Shown piece by piece: positions 1 through 9,097 of a stretch of 64,000 nucleotides of DNA (its first letter is position 1; every line of letters starts with the position of its first letter). The stretch spans positions 62,001 to 126,000 of the forward strand of contig DKPP01000012.1 of assembly GCA_002471255.1 (NCBI GenBank). The letters run 5' to 3'. Source of the stretch: Akkermansiaceae bacterium UBA7331. Its GTDB lineage: Bacteria; Verrucomicrobiota; Verrucomicrobiia; Verrucomicrobiales; Akkermansiaceae. A model generated the notes under the pieces. It had not been told where the DNA came from. It did no database searches and was given only the letters and a program-made list of their open reading frames with translations. Made by a program: the position numbers and the translations under genes.

Positions 1-611
1 TCCGCAAGGCATTCAGCACAATCAATCAATTCTGTACAAATGAGCTTTCCGCCTTGTATGTGGATATCACCAAAGACAGATTATATTGTGATGCCGTAAG
101 TTCACTACGTCGTCAGGCTACACAAACAGCCATGAGCACTATCTTTAGCGCCTTATGTCGTTTGTTGGCTCCGATTCTTGCCTACACCGCAGATGAGGCA
201 TGGGAACACGCAGGATTCAAAGGAAGCGTTCACGAACAAGACTTCCCGGCAATCATGTCCGAGTTCAATGCGCAAGAAGCATCATCTTCAATTTCACGAT
301 TATTGGAACTTAAGAGCACGATTCAAATTGCCATCGAAGAGCAAGTGAAAAACAAGGCCTTCAATAAGAATAACGAAGCAGCCATCAAATTGGTCGTACC
401 TCGCAACGAATCTCAAGATGTCATCGAACTTCTTGAAGATCGCGCCTTCACGACTGAGTTTTTCATCATTGCTGACCTCAAGGTAAGCATGGGAGATGAG
501 TTACAAGCAAAAGCTGAAAAAACGGAGCATTCCATGTGTCCTCGTTGCCGCCGCTACGAACCACTCCTAGAAGATGGCTTATGCCAACGCTGCTCCGAAG
601 TAATGGCTTAA
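1..611 (+). CDS. ileS: isoleucyl-tRNA synthetase, C-terminal part (partial at the window edge)
   Basis: Charges tRNA-Ile with isoleucine in the cytoplasm. Only the last ~200 residues are present; the reading frame is open from base 3. The visible part is the anticodon-binding domain, with the DITKDRLY stretch, a run of Arg/Gln/Thr residues and the family motif APILAYTADEAWEH. It ends in the zinc-binding tail typical of bacterial IleRS, with the CPRCRRY motif followed by a second CQRC pair. lspA begins 22 bases downstream, an ileS-lspA order that is common in bacteria. The identification rests on the C-terminal domain only, but the combination of motifs is specific. Confidence 0.95.
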   Translation, partial: RKAFSTINQFCTNELSALYVDITKDRLYCDAVSSLRRQATQTAMSTIFSALCRLLAPILAYTADEAWEHAGFKGSVHEQDFPAIMSEFNAQEASSSISRLLELKSTIQIAIEEQVKNKAFNKNNEAAIKLVVPRNESQDVIELLEDRAFTTEFFIIADLKVSMGDELQAKAEKTEHSMCPRCRRYEPLLEDGLCQRCSEVMA

Positions 612-633
612 TTACTAGAAAAAAGACAACTAT

Positions 634-1275
634 ATGAGTGATTGTAAGTCGGATTCTCCGCAAACAAAATCACCCTGCAGATTAACATGGGGCTATGTCG
701 TTCTCGGCATTGCCCTATATATAGCTGATCAGGCAAGTAAAATCTGGGCTGTTAAAAGATTCGATCTTAACTGGCAGGATGAAGTAAATCATGTTTATTT
801 CACCGATCCTAGATTGATGGGTAATAAAATTGAAGTAATTGAAGGTTACTTCAATTTTATTCGAGTACATAACACAGGCGTAGCTTTTGGCTTTGGTAAC
901 GGCACCGTTTGGTCCGGTTATGTATTCTTACTTTTGCCAATCCTTGCCATGACGATTTTAACTATTTTGTATATCAAAAAGTTTTTTTGCAACGTTTGGA
1001 TGAAATTGGCCTATATATTCTTAATGGCAGGAATCGCCGGAAATTTGACAGATCGTCTCATTCAAGGCTTTCTAATACCATACAAAGAGGAGCATTCCTT
1101 TTTCACAAAATTGATGAATGGGTACGTGGTGGACTTTATCGACATCAAAATCCCTGTCATCGATTATGTCTGGCCGACCTTTAACATAGCCGATTCCTTA
1201 ATCTGTTGTGCAGCGGGTATCTTGTTTATCTGTGGCTTCTTTATGGGCAAAGATGAACAAAAGCTTAAAAATTAG
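634..1275 (+). CDS. lspA: lipoprotein signal peptidase (signal peptidase II)
   Basis: Inner-membrane aspartic peptidase that removes signal peptides from diacylglyceryl-modified prolipoproteins. The 213-residue protein has four predicted membrane segments. The conserved boxes are visible: NTGVAFGFG, the first catalytic Asp in AGNLTDRL, and the second in the FNIADS box. It is longer than the usual ~165 residues because of an N-terminal extension and an inserted loop after the first membrane segment. It follows ileS closely and precedes a DUF1573 gene. Several lipoproteins with lipoboxes are encoded in this window and would be its substrates. No strong ribosome binding site is visible before the ATG. 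Confidence 0.95.
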   Translation: MSDCKSDSPQTKSPCRLTWGYVVLGIALYIADQASKIWAVKRFDLNWQDEVNHVYFTDPRLMGNKIEVIEGYFNFIRVHNTGVAFGFGNGTVWSGYVFLLLPILAMTILTILYIKKFFCNVWMKLAYIFLMAGIAGNLTDRLIQGFLIPYKEEHSFFTKLMNGYVVDFIDIKIPVIDYVWPTFNIADSLICCAAGILFICGFFMGKDEQKLKN

Positions 1276-1307
1276 TATCAATCCTACGAGAACAATTAGG
1301 TAACATC

Positions 1308-1967
1308 ATGAATATTACATTACATTCACTTTTTTTGTCAGCGAGCGCTTTATTGACCTCAGTCGTGTTCGCTGCAGATTTGAGTTTTGATCAACCTATT
1401 GTTCCGGTTAAGGTGGCTGAAGGGCAAGATTTAATTTCGGCTGAATTCCCTTTCACTAATAAGACTAAAACTCCTATCACGGTCAAAAGCATCAAAGTGG
1501 CATGTGACTGCACTTCTGCTTCGTTGAATGGTGATAAAAAAGTCTATCAGCCGGGGGAATCGGGCATTGTCAAAACAACAATGAAAACCGGTAATTTTGC
1601 CGGCATTACAGATAAGACACTTACGGTTAAAACAGATCAGGGAGAGACCTTACTAACCATCCGCGCCGATATTCCTGAAATTGTCGTGATGACTCCACGT
1701 AAATTAGTGTGGAAAAAAGGATCAACCCCCAAACCCCAAGTCATTACGATCAATATTATGGGACCTAAACCGATCAAGCTGACTAAAGTCGGTTTAGTCG
1801 GTGAAGATTTTGAGTATGATCCTGTTGTTATAGAACCGGGTAGAAAGTTTCAAATCACCATCACACCGAAATCTACAACGCAAAGTGCTTTCAATACCAT
1901 TTGCGTCGAAACCGATGCTCCAATGGTACGTGATAGCAAAAAAGCAAGTTATCTAACCATTAAGTAA
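1308..1967 (+). CDS. DUF1573 domain secreted protein
   Basis: A 219-residue exported protein with an N-terminal signal peptide (about residues 1-22, ending near FAADLS). The middle matches the DUF1573 pattern: a beta-sandwich stretch of the form 'F.FTNKTKTPITV', then a cysteine pair in the ACDCTSA box, then a PGESG turn followed by alternating strands. DUF1573 domains are Ig-like/ASPM-SPD-2-like folds common in Bacteroidota and in the PVC group; no enzymatic role is known. The second half (residues ~120-219) looks like another Ig-like beta domain. It sits between lspA and a rhodanese-like gene with an 8-base gap, so it is probably in the same operon. Its function is unknown. Confidence 0.8.
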   Translation: MNITLHSLFLSASALLTSVVFAADLSFDQPIVPVKVAEGQDLISAEFPFTNKTKTPITVKSIKVACDCTSASLNGDKKVYQPGESGIVKTTMKTGNFAGITDKTLTVKTDQGETLLTIRADIPEIVVMTPRKLVWKKGSTPKPQVITINIMGPKPIKLTKVGLVGEDFEYDPVVIEPGRKFQITITPKSTTQSAFNTICVETDAPMVRDSKKASYLTIK

Positions 1968-1975
1968 TAACCCTT

Positions 1976-2458
1976 ATGAGAGAAGCCATTTTAAGTGCCT
2001 TAAAATTGATGGTCGTGGTCTTTGTGATCGCTTTATCCATTGCTTTTATCGATTTACGATGGCTTGAGCCGATGCGTACTCCGCCTTGTGACCAGGCTAA
2101 AGTGGCAAAAGGTCATATTTGCCTATCTACTTTATTGCAAGATTGGAATAATAAGATCATTTGGATAGATGCACGTAAACAGGATGATGTCGAAAGGCAT
2201 CCTTTTACACACGAAAACTCTTACCCAATAAGACCCAACGATACAAACGCTCTTGATTTAATGAATCAAGCAATGCCTGCCATTATGGGGGCTCAAGATG
2301 AAGGTCAGTGCATCGTCGTATTTTGTAATAGAGACTGTACCTCAAGCGATGCTGTAGCAAATGAACTAAAAAAGCCCGAATATGAGATCGAAGCTCCCAT
2401 ATTCATTTTAGAAGGCGGTTGGGACGAACTTAAAAAAGACAAATCATTAGTACCCTAA
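1976..2458 (+). CDS. membrane-anchored rhodanese-like protein
   Basis: 160 residues. One N-terminal membrane segment (about residues 8-26) is followed by a periplasmic rhodanese-like domain. Rhodanese marks are the WIDAR strand at about residue 62, a VVFCNRDC loop in the place of the catalytic cysteine loop, and the closing FILEGGW strand. The loop contains two cysteines and an Arg, as in active sulfurtransferases, but the spacing is atypical, so activity is uncertain. It lies 8 bases after the DUF1573 gene and 2 bases before sufS, so sulfur handling or a redox role is a reasonable guess. The assignment is to fold, not to substrate. Confidence 0.7.
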   Translation: MREAILSALKLMVVVFVIALSIAFIDLRWLEPMRTPPCDQAKVAKGHICLSTLLQDWNNKIIWIDARKQDDVERHPFTHENSYPIRPNDTNALDLMNQAMPAIMGAQDEGQCIVVFCNRDCTSSDAVANELKKPEYEIEAPIFILEGGWDELKKDKSLVP

Positions 2459-2460
2459 TC

Positions 2461-3687
2461 ATGATTGATATTTCCGCGATACGCGAACAATTTCCTATTT
2501 TGAACACGAAGGCTCAAAATAAGCCTTTGATCTATTTTGATAACGCAGCAACAACGCAAAAACCCATTCCGGTTTTAGAGGCGTCTCGTCGTTATTATGA
2601 GAATCAAAATGCAAACATTCATCGTGGGGTTCATTACCTAAGTCAAATAGCAACCGACGCTCACGAACAAGCAAGAGATACCGTCGCCAATTTTCTCAAT
2701 GCCAATCGTTCTGAAGAATTGATTTTCACTTCCGGTTGTACCATGGGATTAAATATGGTGGCTCATTTGCTCACTCATTCCGGATTAATTCATGCCGGGG
2801 ATGAAATCATCTTAGGCATGACCGAGCATCACTCCAATATCGTACCTTGGCAAATGTTATGCGAACGAACCGGAGCGATTCTCAAGGTTATTCCTCTAGC
2901 AAAAGATCTACGTTTGGATATGGAAGCTTATCGCGGCCTCTTATCTACAAAAACCAAAATTGTATCTCTAGGGCATGTTTCAAACACATTAGGAACCATC
3001 AACCCTATCAAAGAGATGGTAGCCATGGCAAAATTGGCAAACCCTGATTGCTTTGTCATCGTTGATGGAGCCCAATCCGTCTCACATATGAAGGTGGATG
3101 TACAAGATTTGGGATGCGATTTCTATGCTTTTTCCGGACACAAAATTTATGCTCCAACCGGTATCGGTGCCGTATGGGGTAAATATGAACTTTTAGACAA
3201 ATTACCCCCGTTCTTTGGCGGTGGAGAAATGATTAAGGAAGTTACGTTTGAAAAAACGACCTATAATGTTCCTCCCTTTAAATACGAGGCCGGCACACCC
3301 AATATCGAGGGAGCGATCGCTTTAGCCGAAGCCCTCAAATGGGTAGATGAAATAGGTCTAGAAAATATCGCCGCTCACGAACACCATTTAACTGATATGG
3401 CTATCGCAGGGCTCAAAGAAATGCCGGAACTCAATTTATTAATACCGGCAGGACCTCATAATTCTGTGATTTCCTTATTGGCCGATGGCGTTCATCACTA
3501 CGATTTAGGCACCTTACTTGATCACATGGGCATCGCAGTGCGCACGGGCCACCATTGTTGCCAACCACTTATGGCAGCTCTTAATACGACCGGCACAACC
3601 CGAGCCTCGTTTGCTGTTTACAATACGGAAGAGGAAGTAGCACAATTCCTTCAATCCATGAAAAAATCTTTATCAATGTTATCCTAA
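2461..3687 (+). CDS. sufS: cysteine desulfurase, SufS family
   Basis: Pyridoxal-phosphate enzyme that takes sulfur from cysteine for iron-sulfur cluster assembly. 408 residues, normal length for the group II SufS/CsdA family. Visible marks are FDNAATTQKP at the N-terminus, TEHHSN, the PLP-binding lysine in SGHKIYAPTGIG, and the active-site cysteine region RTGHHCCQPLM near residue 365. The last motif carries two adjacent cysteines instead of the more common Cys-Ala. The start lies 2 bases after the rhodanese-like gene stop. The partner genes sufB, sufC, sufD and sufU/E are not in the window, so the suf genes are split in this genome. Confidence 0.93.
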   Translation: MIDISAIREQFPILNTKAQNKPLIYFDNAATTQKPIPVLEASRRYYENQNANIHRGVHYLSQIATDAHEQARDTVANFLNANRSEELIFTSGCTMGLNMVAHLLTHSGLIHAGDEIILGMTEHHSNIVPWQMLCERTGAILKVIPLAKDLRLDMEAYRGLLSTKTKIVSLGHVSNTLGTINPIKEMVAMAKLANPDCFVIVDGAQSVSHMKVDVQDLGCDFYAFSGHKIYAPTGIGAVWGKYELLDKLPPFFGGGEMIKEVTFEKTTYNVPPFKYEAGTPNIEGAIALAEALKWVDEIGLENIAAHEHHLTDMAIAGLKEMPELNLLIPAGPHNSVISLLADGVHHYDLGTLLDHMGIAVRTGHHCCQPLMAALNTTGTTRASFAVYNTEEEVAQFLQSMKKSLSMLS

Positions 3688-3727
3688 CATTAACTACCAA
3701 TCTATCACCTTCACTCCAAACATATTT

Positions 3728-5431
3728 ATGAGTATCGACCTGACGAACATCGATCAAGTACAATCACTTTTCCCCCAACTTACCGATATACAAATCGTTG
3801 GTGCTAAAGGCCCTCAAATTCGTTATTCAGCACGATCTTTAACTACCAACCAAAATGTTTATCTTTATATCACATTGAGTGAAGATGCAATGATGTTCGG
3901 CTGGACCAATCAGTTTATTGCTAAGGCTCAAAATATCATTCATATCAATCATTTCGGACTTTTAAAAATTATAGAAGCTGATCAAAAGCCCGATTTAATT
4001 TATGTAATTTTTGAAAATCCTTCATCCATTAAACTGGAGGATTTTGCTCATTATCCTAAAGTACCGGCTAAAATTGCTCTTCAACAAGTGAGAACGATAG
4101 CACTTGGCGTGGAAAAATTGCATATCCAGCATCTTTATCATGGAGCCATTTGCCCGAAATCCATCATGTTGGATTCAACCGGAGAACATGCAAAACTGTT
4201 ACCGATTAACATTCACCCAACAAGAAATCTGAGTGATCTCGGTTCATTTGCCAGCCCGGAACAATTGGCATTCCCAAATCAACCGGCAACGGCGGCTACG
4301 GACATTTACGCATTAGGCATCTTATTATACGTTCTGTTAACCGGACAAACTCCGGAACAAACAAACTTTGCCATGCCTTCCTCTTTCACTGCCTGCAGTG
4401 CGAAGGTCGATGCTATTGTAGCAAAAGCAACTGCCCCCAATCCGACGGAACGTTATACCAACGTCACAGAATTGATTGATGCTATCGAAGAGGCTATTCC
4501 CGAGGCTGAAACAGGATTTGCCCCCGTATCACCTGTAAAAGAATTGGCTACAGGAGGTTCTGCGGCACCACTCCCTAGACCCATTCAGAAAAAAGGATCA
4601 AACATTTGGCTTTTGTTGGCTATTTTTCTTATCATTATTGCAGGCATTGTTTATGCAGTCACCAAGCCTTCTGAGTTTGGTCTAAGCTCCAAAGAGCTTG
4701 AAAAGATTTCTAATAAAATAGAAAAAACGGCAAAAACAATCGCACAAGTAGCCACACCTGTTGCCGAAGAGCCTAAAAAAGAGGAACCAACCGTTAGTGA
4801 AACCAATCCGGCCGAATCTGACGCTACCGACATTGTCAACGCAACTCCTCAAAAACCAAACATTACTCCACCGCCACCGGGCCCTGTGGCACCAATGAAA
4901 GAAGGCGGAATTAACTGGATCAAAAGCCCTGATACAAAAATTGTACTCAGCTCCACCAAATCACCCGCAGAAGATTTTGGTATCGAAAAATTACGAGATG
5001 GAAATATCAGCCCTCAGCCTGAACAAAAGTCCATCACCTCGACGGATGTCATTGCCGGCAAAAAAGCTTGGCTAGGTATCAATTTCGGTCCGAAACACAA
5101 TAGAGAAATTAACAAAATCGTTCTTTATACTCTTGGTTCAAAATCGACCATTGGCCATATGAGCTCATTCACTATCGAATTACTCGATAATGAAAAGAAC
5201 GTTTTACAAGAACGAGAATTTCGTTGTCCTGAAGATAAAGACCTAAATCGAATGGTTTGGACACTGGACGCACCGGAAAAAGTACGTGCAATTCTTATCA
5301 AATCTACTGATGAAGCTTGCCCTGTCATCGTATCTGAGGTAGAAGTGTACGGCCCAAGCGAGTCTTCGACACCAAACAGGTCTACAGACGAGACACCGGC
5401 TAAAGAAGATGATGATGACGGATTCTTATAA
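3728..5431 (+). CDS. membrane pseudokinase with an extracytoplasmic discoidin-like domain
   Basis: 567 residues in three parts. Residues ~20-255 have the fold signature of a Hanks-type Ser/Thr kinase: an ASPEQ activation-segment end (~175-179), a DIYALGILLYVLLTG helix (~192-206) and an ERY helix (~241). The catalytic elements are gone, however. The loop that should read HRDLKPxN is HGAICPKS (138-145), so the catalytic Asp is Ala140. No DFG triplet is present, and the VAIK lysine strand reads VYLYIT. After a Pro-rich linker there is one membrane segment (~293-312). The C-terminal part (~390-545) resembles an F5/8-type C (discoidin) beta-sandwich. It should therefore act as a transmembrane sensor or scaffold rather than an enzyme. 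It lies between sufS and an LptF/G permease. Confidence 0.7.
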   Translation: MSIDLTNIDQVQSLFPQLTDIQIVGAKGPQIRYSARSLTTNQNVYLYITLSEDAMMFGWTNQFIAKAQNIIHINHFGLLKIIEADQKPDLIYVIFENPSSIKLEDFAHYPKVPAKIALQQVRTIALGVEKLHIQHLYHGAICPKSIMLDSTGEHAKLLPINIHPTRNLSDLGSFASPEQLAFPNQPATAATDIYALGILLYVLLTGQTPEQTNFAMPSSFTACSAKVDAIVAKATAPNPTERYTNVTELIDAIEEAIPEAETGFAPVSPVKELATGGSAAPLPRPIQKKGSNIWLLLAIFLIIIAGIVYAVTKPSEFGLSSKELEKISNKIEKTAKTIAQVATPVAEEPKKEEPTVSETNPAESDATDIVNATPQKPNITPPPPGPVAPMKEGGINWIKSPDTKIVLSSTKSPAEDFGIEKLRDGNISPQPEQKSITSTDVIAGKKAWLGINFGPKHNREINKIVLYTLGSKSTIGHMSSFTIELLDNEKNVLQEREFRCPEDKDLNRMVWTLDAPEKVRAILIKSTDEACPVIVSEVEVYGPSESSTPNRSTDETPAKEDDDDGFL

Positions 5432-5469
5432 TTCTCATCTCTATCTTTTTACCAAACATTTTCGATTAT

Positions 5470-6564
5470 ATGAGCATTCTAGACCGATACATTGCACGTC
5501 AAATTATCGCAATTACCACATTGGGCGTCATGGCCTTGAGTGCTCTTCTTATCCTTGGCAACCTATTCAAGGAAATCCGATCATTACTGATCGATAGTAA
5601 TGCCTCGATCGGCATCGTATTTGAGTTCGTCTTTCAGGTTCTTCCTTTTTCTTTGATGTTTTCTATTCCATGGGGATTCCTCACGGCTGTTTTATTAGTT
5701 TACGGACGATTGGCGGCGGATAACGAATTGACATCGATGCGAATGGCGGGTCTCAGTTTATGGAGATTAAGTATGCCGGCCATTTGGATCGGCATAGCCC
5801 TCTCCGGCGTGTGTTATTGGATCAACATTGACATTTCACCACGAGCCAAACATGCTATCACGGAAATTTTAGCCAAGGCTGTCTCAGTTGATCCTAAAAG
5901 CTTATTCAAAGAGGGTCAATCGATTACAAAATTCAACGGCCAGGAAATTTTCATCGATAAACAATTAAGTGAAGATGAGTTTGCAGGCATGCACATTTTC
6001 CAAAAAGCTGAAGGAGACAAACCGGAAACCGTCATGCACTCGGAAAAAGTGCTAATTAGCTTTAATCCTGACACTAAAATTATTCGTCTTGATATGACCA
6101 ATACATTCATCGAAATAACCGATGAAAAAGGTCGTAAACAATCGGTCATCGCTTCGACTATGCCTCTCGAATTTGATGCCAATCTCGTACGCACACGTAA
6201 AATCCGTGCTAATCGCTTTACCAATGAAGAAATCCGTGAAGCATTGGACACTCCGGGTTATTTGGACGAAAAACAAAGACGTGAATTTGCAACCGAAATG
6301 CCTAAACGAGCATCATTTTCGCTAGCTTGCATTGTTTTTGCGCTTATAGGTGTCCCTTTAGCTATTAATACACGTCGTAAAGATACGTCGTCAGGATTCG
6401 CTTTGGGTATCATGATTGCCGCACTCTACTTTGTGGCACTCTCCTTGGCGGAAGTTTCTCGTAAAAGCTCAGGAATCACGCCATATATTCTCTTATGGTT
6501 GCCTAATGTTATCACGGTAGCCGTTGCCCTTTATTTGCATAAAAAGGCTCAATTAAAAGGATAA
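5470..6564 (+). CDS. LptF/LptG family lipopolysaccharide export permease
   Basis: Inner-membrane subunit of the LptB2FG transporter, which extracts lipopolysaccharide and passes it across the periplasm. 364 residues. An N-terminal bundle of about three membrane segments starts with the family signature LDRYIARQ. A periplasmic beta-jellyroll (about residues 130-260) and three more C-terminal membrane segments follow. The NELTSMRMAGLS stretch near residue 85, the coupling helix, is diagnostic of the YjgP/YjgQ family. Only one copy is visible here and LptF and LptG are hard to tell apart, so no gene symbol is given. The partner permease and LptB must be elsewhere. It confirms an LPS-type outer membrane. 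Confidence 0.9.
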   Translation: MSILDRYIARQIIAITTLGVMALSALLILGNLFKEIRSLLIDSNASIGIVFEFVFQVLPFSLMFSIPWGFLTAVLLVYGRLAADNELTSMRMAGLSLWRLSMPAIWIGIALSGVCYWINIDISPRAKHAITEILAKAVSVDPKSLFKEGQSITKFNGQEIFIDKQLSEDEFAGMHIFQKAEGDKPETVMHSEKVLISFNPDTKIIRLDMTNTFIEITDEKGRKQSVIASTMPLEFDANLVRTRKIRANRFTNEEIREALDTPGYLDEKQRREFATEMPKRASFSLACIVFALIGVPLAINTRRKDTSSGFALGIMIAALYFVALSLAEVSRKSSGITPYILLWLPNVITVAVALYLHKKAQLKG

Positions 6565-6676
6565 TTTCCAAATTCGAAAGGTAAAAGCACTCAATCTGCG
6601 ACCTTTTTCGATTTGAGCATACAATTCAGACACGGATTTGGCTTTAAATCGATTTCATTTCTTGCATAATGACCGT

Positions 6677-8092
6677 ATGCAAGAAGTTCCCACTATCGCC
6701 ATTGTAGGCAGACCTAATGTTGGTAAATCCGCTATCTTCAATAGAATGGTGGGCAGACGTATTGCCATCGTACATGATGAGCCGGGTGTAACTCGTGACC
6801 GATTGACAGCTCCATGTAAGATTACCGATAGAGCTTGTAATGTCATTGATACAGGCGGTATTGGAGCCAACTTAGATGACGGTTTTGCTGCTCAAGTTGC
6901 TAAAGAAGCCGATGTAGCCATGCAAACGGCAGATTTGATTCTCTTTGTTTTAGATAGTCGTGATCACCTCACACCTATTGATGAGAACATTGCCAATTAT
7001 TTACGCCGCTCTGAAGTTCCCGTGATTCTCGTGCTTAATAAAGCGGATCACGAAAAACAAGATCTTAATTTAGGTGAATTTGCAGGACTCGGCTTTGATG
7101 ATTACATCTTTATTTCCGCTGCTCACGGGCGCGGATTCGGGGCTTTTGCCTCTAAGCTTGACGGCAAATTAAAAGAACTCAATGCTCCTCTTAAAGATGA
7201 GATGGAGCAAGAAGACGAAGAGATTGAAGAAGAGGAAACACCAAAAGCCACCGGCAACGCACCTATTAAAGTTGCTATTGTTGGTCGCCCAAATGCAGGT
7301 AAATCTTCTTTAATCAATGCTATTTTGGAAGACGAAAGAACGATCGTTTCCAACATTGCCGGTACGACTCGTGATGCTATTGACATCCCCTACTCACGAG
7401 ATAACCAACCTTATGTTTTAATTGATACGGCAGGTATGCGCCCACGTTCGAAACGCGACACATCGGTAGAAGTATTCTCTGCCATGAGAAGTGAACGCGC
7501 CATCCGTCGTGCAGACATCTGCTTACTTGTAATTGATATTGCAGCAGGTGTAACTCAACAAGACAGACGTATCGCCGGCATCATCGCAGAGGAAGGCAAG
7601 CCTTGTATCATCATCGTTAACAAGTTTGACTTATTCCACCCTAATGCTCCTAAAAAACCTCGTATGGAAGAAGTTGAAGAACACATTCGCCGTGAATTAT
7701 TCTTCATCAGCTATGCTCCTTTCATCACTGTTTCAGCATTAAAGGCAGAAGGCATCCCGGCCATTTTCACCGTTATCCAAAAGGTCAAAAAGTCTTCTCA
7801 AAACTGGCCATCAACCGGACAGCTTAACCGCTTGCTCCAACAAGCTCAGCAGGTGAATCCGGCTAGCAGCCCAAGTGGATCTACCAAGCGCTTGAAGATC
7901 TATTACGCTACAACGGCGATCGATCCTAAATACATGACGATTCCTGTACCGAAGTATGTTTTGTTTGTTAACGATAAGAATCTTCTATCCGATAGTTATT
8001 CTCAATATCTAAGAAATACAATTCGTCAGGCATATCCACAATCAGGTATTCCAATTATTTTCTCAGCGAGATCTCGCATCAGAAATTCCTAG
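6677..8092 (+). CDS. der: ribosome biogenesis GTPase Der (EngA)
   Basis: Essential double GTPase needed for 50S ribosome maturation. 471 residues from the ATG chosen here. The first G domain has GRPNVGKS (about residues 10-17), DTGG and NKAD. An acidic linker at ~175-192 leads to a second G domain with GRPNAGKS, DTAG and NKFD. The C-terminal KH-like domain ends with the IIFSARSRIRNS tail. An in-frame TTG 13 codons upstream could extend the protein, but the ATG sits directly before the conserved first strand. It also lies 7 bases after a possible CATAAT -10 box, which would make the mRNA leaderless. Confidence 0.95.
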   Translation: MQEVPTIAIVGRPNVGKSAIFNRMVGRRIAIVHDEPGVTRDRLTAPCKITDRACNVIDTGGIGANLDDGFAAQVAKEADVAMQTADLILFVLDSRDHLTPIDENIANYLRRSEVPVILVLNKADHEKQDLNLGEFAGLGFDDYIFISAAHGRGFGAFASKLDGKLKELNAPLKDEMEQEDEEIEEEETPKATGNAPIKVAIVGRPNAGKSSLINAILEDERTIVSNIAGTTRDAIDIPYSRDNQPYVLIDTAGMRPRSKRDTSVEVFSAMRSERAIRRADICLLVIDIAAGVTQQDRRIAGIIAEEGKPCIIIVNKFDLFHPNAPKKPRMEEVEEHIRRELFFISYAPFITVSALKAEGIPAIFTVIQKVKKSSQNWPSTGQLNRLLQQAQQVNPASSPSGSTKRLKIYYATTAIDPKYMTIPVPKYVLFVNDKNLLSDSYSQYLRNTIRQAYPQSGIPIIFSARSRIRNS

Positions 8093-8119
8093 GAATTGAT
8101 TTTAGCCCGTTTTGTTCTT

Positions 8120-9097
8120 ATGGAAACCATCTTGGACGTCAAGAATCTGGACGTATCATTTCAGACAGATTATGGCGTTACTCACGCCGTCCGAGATGTT
8201 TCTTTTCAACTCCATAAGAACGAAACTTTAGGGATTGTCGGTGAATCAGGCTCAGGAAAATCTGTCAGCTGCTATTCGTTGATTCGACTTTTACAGTCTC
8301 CACCTGCCAAAATCAATAAAGGTCAGATCCTTTTTGATGGCACGGACTTATTACAATGCTCTGAAAAACATTTACAAGGGATTCGAGGAAAACGTATCTC
8401 CATGATTTTTCAGGATCCTATGACTTCTCTGAACCCTTATTTGACCATCGGCGACCAAATTGCGGAACCTCTCATCATTCATGATAAACTATCAAAAAAA
8501 GAAGCCAAAATTCGAGCTTTAGAGCAACTTGAAAAAGTCGGGATAAAAAACCCACACCTCCGCTACGATCAATATCCTCATGAGTTTTCGGGGGGAATGC
8601 GCCAACGAGTGATGATCGCTATGGCTCTCATTACGCGCCCCGAAATTTTAATAGCGGATGAACCGACAACAGCCCTAGATGTAAGCATCCAAAAGCAAGT
8701 ATTGGAGCTTATCAATGAATTAAAGCAAGATTTAGGCACCTCGGTCATTCTTATTACGCATGATTTGGGAGTCGTCAAACACTACGCAGACCGTATCAAC
8801 GTGATGTATGCGGGCAGAATTATTGAAAGTGCCCCTACTCTCGAGTTATTAAATAATCCGGCTCACGCCTATACCAAAGCTTTAATGCGATCTATCCCTT
8901 GTGCTCAGGCAAAAGGAGAAAAACTTTATACCATTCCGGGCTTACCCCCCAACCTCAATAATCCGGTAGTAGGCTGCTCGTTTAAACCAAGAAACACACT
9001 CGGCAATCCGGCACTATGCTCCGTTGATGAAGAACCGGCACTTGTTGAAATTAGCCCGGACCATTGGGTGCAAAATTGCCCAGGTTGCCTTGCTTAA
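8120..9097 (+). CDS. peptide/nickel-type ABC transporter ATP-binding protein (OppD/DppD family)
   Basis: Cytoplasmic ATPase of an oligopeptide-type importer. 325 residues from the ATG used here; an upstream TTG would add only 8 residues. Walker A is GESGSGKS (~residue 40), and the Q-loop is FQDPMTSLNPYL. The signature motif is FSGGMRQRV, and Walker B is ILIADEPTTALDV. The C-terminal region has the oligopeptide-transporter extension, with PGLPPNLNNP and two cysteine-containing loops ending NCPGC. No permease, second ATPase or binding protein is next to it: der is upstream and a convergent gene overlaps its last 4 bases. It must pair with components encoded elsewhere. Confidence 0.9.
   Translation: METILDVKNLDVSFQTDYGVTHAVRDVSFQLHKNETLGIVGESGSGKSVSCYSLIRLLQSPPAKINKGQILFDGTDLLQCSEKHLQGIRGKRISMIFQDPMTSLNPYLTIGDQIAEPLIIHDKLSKKEAKIRALEQLEKVGIKNPHLRYDQYPHEFSGGMRQRVMIAMALITRPEILIADEPTTALDVSIQKQVLELINELKQDLGTSVILITHDLGVVKHYADRINVMYAGRIIESAPTLELLNNPAHAYTKALMRSIPCAQAKGEKLYTIPGLPPNLNNPVVGCSFKPRNTLGNPALCSVDEEPALVEISPDHWVQNCPGCLA

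Noticed and set aside
6638..6676. TTG start for der 13 codons upstream
   Set aside because: The extra residues are not conserved in the family and the ATG sits right before the first G motif.
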